Source of the DNA: Noviherbaspirillum_A sp047237965
GTDB taxonomy: Bacteria; Pseudomonadota; Gammaproteobacteria; Burkholderiales; Burkholderiaceae_D
DNA: 64,000 nucleotides
Assembly: GCF_047237965.1 (NCBI RefSeq)
Contig: NZ_JBDFLX010000001.1
Span: 1,736,001 to 1,800,000 of the forward strand
Reading direction: 5' to 3'
Shown here one piece after another: positions 32,590 to 41,227 of the stretch (position 1 is the first letter of the stretch; every line of letters begins with the position of its first letter). A program made the translations under genes and the position numbers. The notes beneath the pieces are model-generated. The model did no database searches. It saw only the letters and a program-made list of their open reading frames with translations, and had not been told where the DNA came from.

Positions 32590-35019
32590 TCAAGTGCGCA
32601 GTGCGGCACCATATTTTTGGTGGGCAGCCTCGATGAAACGAGCCATGGCCGCGTCCACATTGTTGTCGTTCAGGGTCGCTTGAGTATCTTGCAAGGTGAA
32701 TCGGAAAGCAAGGCTTTTTTCGTCATTTTCCAGTCCTTTCCCGCGATATTCATCAAACAAAACAATGGCTTGCACAATCCCGCCAACCGTGCTGGCCTGC
32801 CGTTCGGCGTCGAAGGCGTCTAGCAGGTCCTGCGCTTGCACGTGGCTTTTTACCAACAAGGCAATATCGCGCGTCACGGCCGGAAATTTCGATATTTCCT
32901 GGTAAGTCGGCACTGCGCGCTGCTGGAGCGCGGTTGCGTCAACCTCGAAGACTACCGGCGCCAGTGGCAGATCGTACTTTTGCTGCCAGCGTGGATGCAG
33001 CTCGCCCAAAATGCCGATCACCTTGCCATCCAACAAAATGTCGGCTGAACGTCCGGGATGCAGCGCCGGATGGGAGGCCTTGGCAAAGCGCAGCGTCCCT
33101 GACGCAAATAGCGCTTCCAGGTCTGCCTTGACATCGAAATAGTCGACGTTGCGCGCTGGCTGGCTCCACTGCTCTTCAACCGTTTGTCCGTAGGCGATTG
33201 CTGCCACTTTTTTGGGTTGCGAGTAGCCGGCGACAGACAATGGGCCATCTTGCACCTGTTCATCACGCCTGAATACCGCTCCGATTTCAAACACGCGAAC
33301 ACGGTTGATTTTACGGTTCAGGTTATAGCGTACGTTCGCGACCAGGCTACCGATCAGCGTCGAGCGCATCACGCTCATCTGGCTGGCAATCGGGTTCAGC
33401 AAGCGGATGGGCGCAGTATTGTCAGCAAAGTCCTTTTCCCACGCTTCTTCGACAAAACTGAAGTTGATGACTTCCTGATAATCCAGGTCCGCCAGTTGCT
33501 GGCGAATGTCGAACAGCGAACGTGTGCTCTCGGGAGCGATGCGGATTTCATTCGCAGCGACAGGCGGCAGCGCGGGAATATTTTCAAATCCGTACACCCG
33601 TGCGATTTCCTCGATCAGGTCTTCCTCGATTTCGATATCGAAGCGATACGACGGCGGCGTGACGTGGAATACGCCTGCTTCCTGGGTGTAAGGCAGCTTC
33701 AGACGGCTAAAGATGTCGGCAATCTGCTGATCGTCGAGCGGCACACCGATGACCTTGCGGGCACGCTCGGTGCGCACAGCGACCGGCGTACGCTGGGGCA
33801 GATTGACGATATGGTCATCGACAGGCCCCACCACGGTGCTTCCCGACTGACCGCATATTTCAATAATCAGGGCGGTTATCCGTTCCAGATGTTCGACTGT
33901 GGTTGCATAGTCGACGCCGCGCTCAAAGCGATGGGCAGCATCAGTGGAAAAATTGTAGCGACGCGCGCGGCCCTGTATTGCCTGCGGATGCCAGAATGCG
34001 GCTTCCAGATAAATATTCTGGGTGTCGAGCGACACGGCCGTCGAATCGCCGCCCATGATGCCTGCCAGCGATTCGATTTCCTTGTCGTCGGCGATCACGC
34101 CAACCCATTCATCCACATCAACGGTATTGCCGTTGAGCAGCTTCAGGCTTTCGCCCTTGCGGCCCCAGCGCACCGCCAGCCCGCCATGGATCTTGTCGAG
34201 ATCGAACACATGGCTAGGGCGGCCAAGTTCCAGCATCACATAGTTGGAAATGTCCACCAGAGCGGAAATGGGACGCTGGCCGCTGCGCTCAAGCCGGCGC
34301 TTCATCCAGTCGGGCGTGACTGCCCGGGCATTCAGGCCACGAATGATTCTTCCCGAGAACCGGCCGCATAAATCCGGCGCCGAAATCGTCACCGGCAGCT
34401 TTTCATCGGACGTAACGGTAACCGGCTTAAAGGTCGGCTCGCGCAGGCTTACGCCCGTCAGCGCAGAGACTTCCCTTGCCACACCCAGCACAGACAGGCA
34501 GTCAGCCTTGTTCGGCGTGAGCTTGATCGTGAAACGCAGGTCATTCAACTGGTAGTAATCGCGGAAATTCTGTCCGACCGGCGCGTCATCCGGCAATTCC
34601 AGCAGGCCGCCATGATCTTCCGACAGCTTTAGTTCACGTGCCGAACACAACATGCCCTGCGACTCCACGCCACGCAATTGACCGACGCGGATCTCGAACG
34701 GCTTGCCATCGTCACCCGGCGGCAATACTGCGCCGGCCTTTGCGCAAGGCACCTTCATGCCAGGCCGCACATTGGGCGCGCCACAAACGATATTGAGCAA
34801 TGTGCCGGTACCGGCATCGACTTGGCACACATTGAGCCGGTCCGCATTCGGGTGGCGCGTCACTTCCAGCACCTTGCCTACCACCACGTTGGAAAACGGC
34901 GGCGCAACGGGCTCCACCTCTTCCACTTCGAGACCAGACATCGTCAGTAGATGGGACAGCTCATCCGAGGTCATGCCCGGATCGGCCATCGTGCGCAGCC
35001 AGCTTTCGGAGAATTGCAT
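32590..35019 (-). CDS. pheT: Phenylalanyl-tRNA synthetase, beta chain
   Basis: 809 residues. N-terminal EMAP-like tRNA-binding domain (about 40-155) with TRHPNADRLNVCQVD, the B3/B4 editing domain (about 210-380, with GGDSTAVS-like segment), B5, and the C-terminal ferredoxin-fold anticodon-binding domain (about 715-808, PTYQEISKFPAVTRDIALLV). It forms an alpha2-beta2 tetramer with PheS and charges tRNA-Phe. The start ATG is 14 bp after pheS. Confidence 0.96.
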   Translation of the reverse strand: MQFSESWLRTMADPGMTSDELSHLLTMSGLEVEEVEPVAPPFSNVVVGKVLEVTRHPNADRLNVCQVDAGTGTLLNIVCGAPNVRPGMKVPCAKAGAVLPPGDDGKPFEIRVGQLRGVESQGMLCSARELKLSEDHGGLLELPDDAPVGQNFRDYYQLNDLRFTIKLTPNKADCLSVLGVAREVSALTGVSLREPTFKPVTVTSDEKLPVTISAPDLCGRFSGRIIRGLNARAVTPDWMKRRLERSGQRPISALVDISNYVMLELGRPSHVFDLDKIHGGLAVRWGRKGESLKLLNGNTVDVDEWVGVIADDKEIESLAGIMGGDSTAVSLDTQNIYLEAAFWHPQAIQGRARRYNFSTDAAHRFERGVDYATTVEHLERITALIIEICGQSGSTVVGPVDDHIVNLPQRTPVAVRTERARKVIGVPLDDQQIADIFSRLKLPYTQEAGVFHVTPPSYRFDIEIEEDLIEEIARVYGFENIPALPPVAANEIRIAPESTRSLFDIRQQLADLDYQEVINFSFVEEAWEKDFADNTAPIRLLNPIASQMSVMRSTLIGSLVANVRYNLNRKINRVRVFEIGAVFRRDEQVQDGPLSVAGYSQPKKVAAIAYGQTVEEQWSQPARNVDYFDVKADLEALFASGTLRFAKASHPALHPGRSADILLDGKVIGILGELHPRWQQKYDLPLAPVVFEVDATALQQRAVPTYQEISKFPAVTRDIALLVKSHVQAQDLLDAFDAERQASTVGGIVQAIVLFDEYRGKGLENDEKSLAFRFTLQDTQATLNDNNVDAAMARFIEAAHQKYGAALRT

Positions 35020-35032
35020 AGGAAACCGTGTC

Positions 35033-36049
35033 TTAATTAAATTGTTTCAGGAAGCGCAGATCGCCTTCATAGAACAGGCGCAGGTCGTTGATGCCATAGC
35101 GCAGCATGGTCAGCCGCTCCAGGCCTGAGCCAAAGGCAAAACCGATGTAGCGATCCGGGTCCAGGCCCATATTGCGCACCACGGTCGGGTGCACCTGTCC
35201 TGCGCCGGAAACTTCCAGCCAGCGTCCTTTCAGTGGGCCGCTGCCGAAAGCAATATCGATTTCAGCCGAAGGTTCGGTAAACGGAAAATAGGACGGACGG
35301 AAACGCACCTGCAAGTCGTCAGTCTCGAAGAAAGCCCGAACAAAATTGAGATAAACGCCCTTCAGGTCGGCAAAGCTGATGTTTTCGTCTATCCACAAGC
35401 CTTCGACCTGATGAAACATCGGCGAGTGGGTGGCATCGCTGTCGACCCGGTACGTCCGGCCCGGCGCGATGACCTTGATCGGCGGCTTGTTCATGCGCGC
35501 GTAACGCACCTGCATCGGGCTGGTGTGGGTGCGCAGCAGCAGCGGCTTGCCCTGGCTGTCCTTGCCATCCACATAGAATGTGTCCTGCATCGAACGCGCC
35601 GGATGATTTTCCGGGCTGTTCAGTGCGGTGAAATTGGTCCAGTCGGTCTCGATTTCCGGGCCGTCGGCAACATCGAAGCCGATCGAACCAAAGATCTCTT
35701 CCACGCGCTTCCAGGTGCGCATGACCGGATGGATACCGCCCTTGCCTCGTCCGCGGCCGGGCAACGTGACGTCGATCGCTTCCGCGTTCAGTCGCGCCTG
35801 CAATTGGGCATCGGCCAATGCGTCGCGGCGGGCGGTCAGCGCCGTTTCGATTTGTTCCTTGGCTGCGTTGATCACGGCACCCTGGGCGCGTCGCTCATCT
35901 GGCGCCAGCTTGCCCAGGCCCTTCATCTGTTCGGTGATCTGGCCAGTTTTTCCGAGATATTTTGCCTTGGCATTTTCAAGCGCTGCGGCGTCCGGCGCGG
36001 CGGCGAAATCAGCCTGCGCCTGTGTTACGAGTTGTTCTAAGGAAGTCAT
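35033..36049 (-). CDS. pheS: Phenylalanyl-tRNA synthetase, alpha chain
   Basis: 338 residues from ATG 36049, which starts MTSLEQLVTQAQ as usual; the frame is open 24 codons further but that part is not conserved in type. N-terminal coiled coil (about 1-85), class II motif 2 (FRPSYFPFTEPSAEID) and motif 3 (GSGLERLTMLRYGINDLR). It holds the active site for Phe activation. A hairpin lies between rplT and pheS, so expression relative to upstream genes may be adjusted; no Phe-rich leader peptide was found. Confidence 0.96.
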   Translation of the reverse strand: MTSLEQLVTQAQADFAAAPDAAALENAKAKYLGKTGQITEQMKGLGKLAPDERRAQGAVINAAKEQIETALTARRDALADAQLQARLNAEAIDVTLPGRGRGKGGIHPVMRTWKRVEEIFGSIGFDVADGPEIETDWTNFTALNSPENHPARSMQDTFYVDGKDSQGKPLLLRTHTSPMQVRYARMNKPPIKVIAPGRTYRVDSDATHSPMFHQVEGLWIDENISFADLKGVYLNFVRAFFETDDLQVRFRPSYFPFTEPSAEIDIAFGSGPLKGRWLEVSGAGQVHPTVVRNMGLDPDRYIGFAFGSGLERLTMLRYGINDLRLFYEGDLRFLKQFN

Positions 36050-36121
36050 GCGGTATTTCCGCTTTCTGATTGAAGCCGAAAGAGACAGCCGGTTGAAAAC
36101 GACCATGTAGCCGCCAAACAA

Positions 36122-36153
36122 AGCGGGGCAAAGGTGTACACCTGTGCCCCGCT
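36122..36153 (-). terminator. Long hairpin between rplT and pheS
   Basis: AGCGGGGCA and TGCCCCGCT enclose a further AGGTGT/ACACCT palindrome, giving a nearly perfect 15-bp stem. On the minus strand it is followed by TTGTTTGG. Adjacent CCATCAT/ATGATGG (36158-36180) forms a second small hairpin. It could act as a partial terminator or processing site. Confidence 0.6.
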
Positions 36154-36190
36154 CTTACCATCATCTGCAAGCAATGATGGGTGCTAACAA

Positions 36191-36550
36191 TTAAGCAGCG
36201 ATCGCGGCTTTCACCTGATTGACGATAGCGGCAAATGCCGGCTTGTCGGTCACAGCCATGTCGGCCAGTACCTTACGGTCCAACTCGATGGCAGCGCGCT
36301 TCAGACCATTCATGAAGACGCTGTAGGTCAGGCCGTGCGAACGCGAAGCCGCGTTGATACGGGTGATCCACAGTGCGCGGAACACGCGCTTCTTGTTACG
36401 GCGGTCACGGTAGGCATACTGGCCTGCGCGCATGACAGCCTGCTTGGCAACGCGGTAAACCTTGCTGCGGCGGCCGCGGTAGCCTTTGGCTTGATCGAGA
36501 ACTTTCTTATGACGGGCCCGTGCTGTGACCCCACGTTTTACTCTAGGCAT
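36191..36550 (-). CDS. rplT: 50S ribosomal protein L20
   Basis: 119 residues, standard length. N-terminus MPRVKRGVTARARHKKVL, very basic, then the family segment KGYRGRRSKVYRVAKQAV. L20 binds 23S rRNA early in assembly and in E. coli represses its own operon. It follows rpmI by about 20 bp in the conserved infC-rpmI-rplT order. Confidence 0.98.
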   Translation of the reverse strand: MPRVKRGVTARARHKKVLDQAKGYRGRRSKVYRVAKQAVMRAGQYAYRDRRNKKRVFRALWITRINAASRSHGLTYSVFMNGLKRAAIELDRKVLADMAVTDKPAFAAIVNQVKAAIAA

Positions 36551-36571
36551 GGTTACTCCTTAAATGTGAGG

Positions 36572-36769
36572 TTAAGCGAACGGCATCATTGCGCGTACGG
36601 ACACCATGTTTGTGGCATGGACATCGGTAGCACCGCGCAGTTGACGTTTGGTCTTGGTGGTTTTCTTGGTCAGGATGTGACGCTTGAACGCCTGGCCGCG
36701 CTTGACGGTTCCGCCCGGACGTACACGAAAGCGCTTCTTGGCGCTGCTTTTCGTTTTCATTTTTGGCAT
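36572..36769 (-). CDS. rpmI: 50S ribosomal protein L35
   Basis: 65 residues from ATG 36769 (MPKMKTKSSAKKRF), the canonical L35 start. A longer frame with MELSIRTGIA in front is not conserved. Basic throughout; contains HILTKKTTKTKRQLRG. Position between infC and rplT confirms identity. Confidence 0.97.
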   Translation of the reverse strand: MPKMKTKSSAKKRFRVRPGGTVKRGQAFKRHILTKKTTKTKRQLRGATDVHATNMVSVRAMMPFA

Positions 36770-36941
36770 AGCAATACCTGTCCTTATGGACAGCTCCATT
36801 TTTTAACATGATTGCAGGTGGCCGCCTGTGGCTGCACTTTGATGCCTGCTCTCACTTGTTTTACGGCAACTTGAAAGTTGACGTTATTGCGCAGGCCGCC
36901 TGCAAGAAGCGGCCCGCGGAATTTTTTGGCTACTGCAACAG

Positions 36942-37463
36942 CTACTTCTTCTTTTTGGGCGCAAGCACCATGATCATCTGACGGCCTTCCATCTTGGGCC
37001 ACTGCTCGACCTGGCCATACGGCTCAAGATCGGACTTCAGACGTTCCAGCATGCGCATGCCGATTTCCTGGTGAGCCATTTCACGGCCACGGAAACGCAG
37101 GGTAATTTTGGTCTTGTCGCCTTCATCCAGGAACTTGATGAGATTACGAACCTTGATGTTGTAATCGCCATCATCCGTACCCGGGCGGAATTTGACTTCC
37201 TTGACCGAAATGACTTTCTGCTTCAGCTTCGCTTCATGCGCCCGCTTCTGTTCCTGATACTTGAACTTGCCGTAGTCCATCAGACGCGCGACCGGTGGAG
37301 TAGCGTTTGGCGCAATCTCCACCAGATCAACGTTCTTCTCTTCAGCAAGACGGAAGGCTTCGGCCAGGCTAACGATGCCGATCGGCTCGTTCTCGACGCC
37401 ACTCAGGCGCAGTTCGGGCGCATTGATTTCGCCATTAATGCGATGCGACTTGTCAGTAGCTAT
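36942..37463 (-). CDS. infC: Translation initiation factor IF-3, starting at AUA
   Basis: 173 residues plus stop. The homologous N-terminus (ATDKSHRINGEINAPELRL and on to VDLVEIAP) is encoded upstream of the first GTG/ATG, so the start must lie upstream of it. Reading back, an in-frame TGA lies 7 codons upstream of ATA at 37463 and no ATG, GTG or TTG is in between. AAGGAA sits 7 bases before the ATA. Thus infC starts with AUA, analogous to the AUU start used by E. coli infC. C-terminus KFRPGTDDGDYNIK, GRQMIMVLAPKKKK is normal. IF-3 discriminates against non-AUG starts, which is the basis of autoregulation in E. coli. Confidence 0.95.
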   Translation of the reverse strand: MATDKSHRINGEINAPELRLSGVENEPIGIVSLAEAFRLAEEKNVDLVEIAPNATPPVARLMDYGKFKYQEQKRAHEAKLKQKVISVKEVKFRPGTDDGDYNIKVRNLIKFLDEGDKTKITLRFRGREMAHQEIGMRMLERLKSDLEPYGQVEQWPKMEGRQMIMVLAPKKKK

Positions 37464-37522
37464 TGTAGTTTCCTTTGAAAATCAAATGATTAAGCCGTGC
37501 TTTTGCGCTGCGGGTTCCCCGC

Positions 37523-39430
37523 TCAGGCTTTGGTTTCGAGGTCTTGGGAGAGTCTTTCCACCAGCGCATCGACTGGCATGCTGCCCAGATCGACGTTGCC
37601 ACGCGCACGCACGGCCACCGTATTCGAATCCCGCTCCTTGTCGCCCACCACTATGATGTACGGCAATTTTTGGACGGAATGCTCGCGTATTTTATAGGTT
37701 ATTTTCTCGTTGCGCAAATCCGAATTCACCCTAAACCCTTGTTTTTTCAAGGCTTGTGTTACCTCACGGGCATAATCCGCCTGGGCATCGGAAATATTGA
37801 GAACCACAACCTGCACCGGCGCGAGCCACAACGGCAACGCGCCGGCATGGTTTTCGATCAGCATGCCGATAAAACGTTCCAGCGAACCGAGGATAGCCCG
37901 GTGCAGCATGACGGGCACCTTGCGGGTGTTGTCTTCGGCAACATACTCGGCTTCCAACCGTACAGGCATCGAGAAATCGACCTGAATCGTGCCGCATTGC
38001 CACATCCTGCCGATCGCATCCTTCAGCGTATATTCGATCTTCGGACCATAGAAAGCACCTTCACCCGGAGCAATTTCGAATTCGCATCCCGAACGCTTCA
38101 GCGATTCGATCAGCGCCGCCTCTGCCTTGTCCCAGGCCTCGTCCGAGCCAACCCGCTTTTCAGGACGGGTTGCGACCTTGTAGATGATTTCATTGAAGCC
38201 GAAATCCTTGTACACCTTCTGCAGCAAAGCAGTGGCATTGACGCACTCGTCCAGGATCTGGTCTTCGGTGCAGAAGATGTGGCCGTCATCCTGCGTAAAG
38301 CCGCGCACCCGCATCATGCCGTGCAGTGAACCGGAGGGCTCGTTGCGGTGGCACTGGCCGAATTCGCCATAGCGCAGCGGCAGCTCGCGGTAGGAATGCA
38401 TGTTGGACTTGAAGATCTGCACGTGCCCGGGACAGTTCATCGGTTTCAGGGCGTAGGAACGGTTCTCGGACTCCGTCGTGAACATGTTTTCCTTGTAATT
38501 CTCCCAATGGCCTGACTTTTCCCACAGGCTGCGATCGAGAATCTGCGGCCCCTTCACTTCCTGGAAGCCATTGTCCTGGTAGACCGAGCGCATGTATTGC
38601 TCGACCTGCTGCCAGATGGTCCAGCCTTTCGGATGCCAGAAGATCAGGCCCGGAGCCTCGTCCTGGAAATGGAACAGATCCAGTTGACGACCCAGCTTGC
38701 GATGGTCGCGCTTCTCGGCTTCTTCCAGCATGTGCAGGTAGGCTTCCTGGTCTTCCTTCTTTCCCCAGGCGGTGCCGTAGATACGCTGCAGCATTTCGTT
38801 CTTGGAATCGCCGCGCCAGTAGGCGCCAGCCAGCTTCATCAGCTTGAACACCTTGAGTTTGCCGGTGGACGGCACGTGCGGGCCGCGGCACAGGTCGGTG
38901 AACTTGCCTTCCGCGTACAGCGAGACATCCTCGTTGGCGGGGATGGAGGCAATGATCTCGGCCTTGTAATCCTCGCCGATCGATTTGAAATAAGCGACTG
39001 CTTCATCGCGCGGCAGCACCGAACGGGTTACCGGCTCGTCACACTTGGCCAGTTCCGCCATTTTCTTTTCGATGGCCTGCAGATCCTCGGGCGTGAATGG
39101 ACGCTTGTAGGAAAAGTCATAGTAGAAGCCGTTCTCGATCACCGGACCGATCGTGACCTGCGCATCGGGAAACAGCTCCTTGACCGCATAGGCCAGCAAG
39201 TGCGCCGCCGAATGGCGTATGACGTCGATGCCCTCAGGATCCTTGTCGGTGATGATGGCCAGCTCGGCATCGTGGTCGATCAGGTGGGAGGTATCGACCA
39301 CCTTGCCATCCACCTTGCCGGCCAGCGCCGCCTTGGCCAGGCCTGCGCCTATGCTGGCGGCGACCTGCGCCACCGTAACCGGGGATTCGAACTGGCGCTG
39401 CGATCCATCGGGAAGTCTGACTGCAATCAT
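37523..39430 (-). CDS. thrS: Threonyl-tRNA synthetase
   Basis: 635 residues from ATG 39430 (MIAVRLPDG), which has GGAG 6 bases upstream; an ATG 4 codons earlier overlaps that site. Order: TGS domain (about 1-62), editing/SAD domain (about 65-225, with the HSAAHLLAYA metal site), class II core with MNCPGHVQIF (zinc Cys) and RYGEFGQCHRNEPSG, and the anticodon domain at the C-terminus. It charges tRNA-Thr. It leads the thrS-infC-rpmI-rplT-pheST operon and has an upstream terminator and short Thr-containing ORF (see separate entries). Confidence 0.97.
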   Translation of the reverse strand: MIAVRLPDGSQRQFESPVTVAQVAASIGAGLAKAALAGKVDGKVVDTSHLIDHDAELAIITDKDPEGIDVIRHSAAHLLAYAVKELFPDAQVTIGPVIENGFYYDFSYKRPFTPEDLQAIEKKMAELAKCDEPVTRSVLPRDEAVAYFKSIGEDYKAEIIASIPANEDVSLYAEGKFTDLCRGPHVPSTGKLKVFKLMKLAGAYWRGDSKNEMLQRIYGTAWGKKEDQEAYLHMLEEAEKRDHRKLGRQLDLFHFQDEAPGLIFWHPKGWTIWQQVEQYMRSVYQDNGFQEVKGPQILDRSLWEKSGHWENYKENMFTTESENRSYALKPMNCPGHVQIFKSNMHSYRELPLRYGEFGQCHRNEPSGSLHGMMRVRGFTQDDGHIFCTEDQILDECVNATALLQKVYKDFGFNEIIYKVATRPEKRVGSDEAWDKAEAALIESLKRSGCEFEIAPGEGAFYGPKIEYTLKDAIGRMWQCGTIQVDFSMPVRLEAEYVAEDNTRKVPVMLHRAILGSLERFIGMLIENHAGALPLWLAPVQVVVLNISDAQADYAREVTQALKKQGFRVNSDLRNEKITYKIREHSVQKLPYIIVVGDKERDSNTVAVRARGNVDLGSMPVDALVERLSQDLETKA

Positions 39431-39492
39431 TGTGCTCTCCATATCCGGCCTGAACCGGGTTACTGCGGTGTGGAAGATAAAGAACCGGGACG

Positions 39493-39521
39493 AAAAAAAA
39501 CGCGGACCAGCCGCGCTTTTT
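39493..39521 (-). terminator. Intrinsic terminator in the thrS leader
   Basis: On the minus strand CGCGG, loop CTGGT, CCGCG, then eight T. It ends about 63 bp before the thrS start. It could end transcription from the upstream gene or act as an attenuator; a promoter was not visible in the 60 bp between it and thrS, which favours the second view. The A run on the 5' side also makes it usable on the plus strand. Confidence 0.75.
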
Positions 39522-39548
39522 CAATAAGTAAGACGAAAAAGATCCCGA

Positions 39549-39593
39549 CTAGCGTCGCTCCTGGACTTGCTGCGGGGTAGTTCGCGGTGTCAT
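39549..39593 (-). CDS. Candidate threonine leader peptide of thrS (14 aa)
   Basis: Short ORF encoding MTPRTTPQQVQERR followed by TAG, with AAAGG about 11 bases upstream of the ATG. Threonine codons ACA, ACT and ACC occur at positions 2, 5 and 6; ACA and ACT are uncommon in this GC-rich sequence. It ends 28 bp before the terminator hairpin. The arrangement fits transcription attenuation by threonine, but with only three Thr codons and no clear antiterminator the case is tentative. Confidence 0.4.
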   Translation of the reverse strand: MTPRTTPQQVQERR

Positions 39594-39677
39594 AACCGGA
39601 TTGCCTTTCTCGCTCTTACATAAACAGAATTTGGAATGAGGGGCGAGCTTACCAGACTCAACGCCGGATTTCCAGAC

Positions 39678-40805
39678 TCAAAGCAGCACTTCCGCACCGG
39701 CCGCCCTGCCCCGGTAACGCCGGTAAAGCCATTGCACCATGGCGCCCATGCCGATCAGAGTTGCCAGAAAAACCAGCATGCCGCCAAGAACAGGGATGCT
39801 GGCAGCCAGACTGAACAGCAGCAACGCCGACGCCAGGAAAACGACCTGCCAGCCCGTGCCGGTTTTGCCTGATTGGTTCAATGCATGTGCAACAGCATGA
39901 CCAACAAATAAGGCAGCACATAGATAGCCCAGCAACAACAGCAGCGGATACGCCAGCATCAATCCGAAACCGATCGGGATGCCGATCACAGTGATCATGA
40001 AAAGGATAGCCACGGGCGGCAATGTAAATAACAGGGCAAGGCCAAGCGCCAGACTTTTCAGCGGCGTATGCCACATGGCCTGCTCCGTGCCTTTCACTGC
40101 ATTTGGAAAGACAAGAAACAGAATGGCGCCGCAGGCCAGCATGCTGATGAAGAATAGCGGATGCATCCAGCCACTGCCGGCGTTGCGACTGCGGCCTGGC
40201 GCGTCGGCTTCCCGCGTGACATGGCCGGCGACCAGCGCCAGTTCCTGATCGGAAAGCGGATTGCTGCTGGCATATACCAGATCTCCCCCTATCCTCGCTC
40301 CAGGCGCAAGCCGGATATCCTGACCGTAGAGACGGGCATTGCCCTTGACCTCGCCAGCCAGCACAAGCTTGCCGCCAGCCAGCTTGACATCCCTCATGGC
40401 TTGCCCGGCAAAGCGGACCTCTCCGCCTGCCAGCATCACATCGCCTCCCACGCGACTGGCTGGAGAAACGCTGACATTGCCACCAGTTGCCAGCAGGTCG
40501 CCGCCAATCTTGGCATCGACGGCTACCTTGCCGCCGGCGACACGCAGATCCTGACCCACCGCCGCCATCACATCGACCCTGCCGCCGGCCAGCGTGGCAT
40601 CCTCGGCCACTGGCTCCGCAACCACTACCGCCCCGCCAGCCGCGTAAAGATCAGCCGGGACTGCCTGACTGATTCTGACGTCGCTGCCGGTCAGATAAGT
40701 GTTTCCTGAACCCAAATGCGACGCTGCGTTGCCACCCGCCATCGCTGCCAACGGCATACAGAAGACCACCAGGCCAAGAAGAAACTGTTTCAATGTGGAC
40801 GCCAT
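39678..40805 (-). CDS. Bactofilin-like polymer-forming membrane protein
   Basis: 375 residues; GGAAGGAG lies before the ATG. Signal peptide about 1-23 (ends AMAGG). Residues about 35-205 are a run of short beta-helix repeats (DLYAAGGAVVV, DATLAGGRVDV, DLRVAGGKVAV, DLLATGGNVSV and so on, period about 18), as in polymer-forming/bactofilin-type domains. The C-terminal third has four transmembrane helices (about 220-365). Predicted as a periplasmic beta-helix anchored in the membrane; function unknown. It is upstream of the thrS leader. Confidence 0.8.
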   Translation of the reverse strand: MASTLKQFLLGLVVFCMPLAAMAGGNAASHLGSGNTYLTGSDVRISQAVPADLYAAGGAVVVAEPVAEDATLAGGRVDVMAAVGQDLRVAGGKVAVDAKIGGDLLATGGNVSVSPASRVGGDVMLAGGEVRFAGQAMRDVKLAGGKLVLAGEVKGNARLYGQDIRLAPGARIGGDLVYASSNPLSDQELALVAGHVTREADAPGRSRNAGSGWMHPLFFISMLACGAILFLVFPNAVKGTEQAMWHTPLKSLALGLALLFTLPPVAILFMITVIGIPIGFGLMLAYPLLLLLGYLCAALFVGHAVAHALNQSGKTGTGWQVVFLASALLLFSLAASIPVLGGMLVFLATLIGMGAMVQWLYRRYRGRAAGAEVLL

Positions 40806-41010
40806 CTGCCTCTCCTTCCCTTGCGCTAGCTGACAGTTGACAGCCGCCAGGAGCCGTACCGGGACGATTCTGAGGAGATGGTATTGAATGAACAGGATGG
40901 AGCGGAATGATGTACATCAAAGTCCGCGGCGAGCATGCACGGCACGACAGCGCCACCGGAGATGAAAGCCTGAAAAGAGGAAAAAAAGCAGGAAAGGAAA
41001 CATGGGGACA

Positions 41011-41043
41011 AAAAAAAGCACCGTCTTTCGACGGTGCTTTTTC
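41011..41043 (-). terminator. Rho-independent terminator of tRNA-Val (bidirectional)
   Basis: GCACCGTC / GACGGTGC 8-bp stem with TTTC loop, flanked by A7 on one side and T5 on the other. On the minus strand it is followed by TTTTTTTTG. It lies about 50 bp after the tRNA. Confidence 0.85.
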
Positions 41044-41092
41044 CAAAACCAATGATTTTTCACCCTCGATACATCCAAAGATCAAAATTCAT

Positions 41093-41169
41093 TGGTAGGC
41101 ACGATTGGACTCGAACCAACGACCCCTACCATGTCAAGGTAGTGCTCTAACCAGCTGAGCTACGCGCCT
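41093..41169 (-). tRNA. tRNA-Val (anticodon GAC)
   Basis: 77 nt with encoded CCA. Acceptor AGGCGCG pairs with CGTGCCT (one G.U). Anticodon stem CTACC/GGTAG with loop TTGACAT gives GAC. T arm GTTGGTTCGAGTCCAAT. Decodes GUC/GUU. Confidence 0.96.
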
Positions 41170-41180
41170 GAGGAAGCAGG

Positions 41181-41209
41181 ATTATAGGGGCATGAATCGG
41201 ATTTGCCAA
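41181..41209 (-). promoter_or_regulatory. Promoter of tRNA-Val
   Basis: On the minus strand TTGGCA (five of six matches to TTGACA), exactly 17 bp, then a perfect TATAAT at 41181-41186. It lies between the relA stop codon and the tRNA. Confidence 0.88.
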
Positions 41210-41227
41210 GGGTCATTTCAAACTTCT

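Noticed and set aside
36154..36190. Phe leader peptide for pheST
   Set aside because: Frames after rplT contain no cluster of Phe codons, so E. coli-like pheL attenuation is not supported.
39431..39677. T-box riboswitch before thrS
   Set aside because: T-boxes belong mainly to Gram-positive bacteria, and no T-box sequence or specifier loop is seen here.
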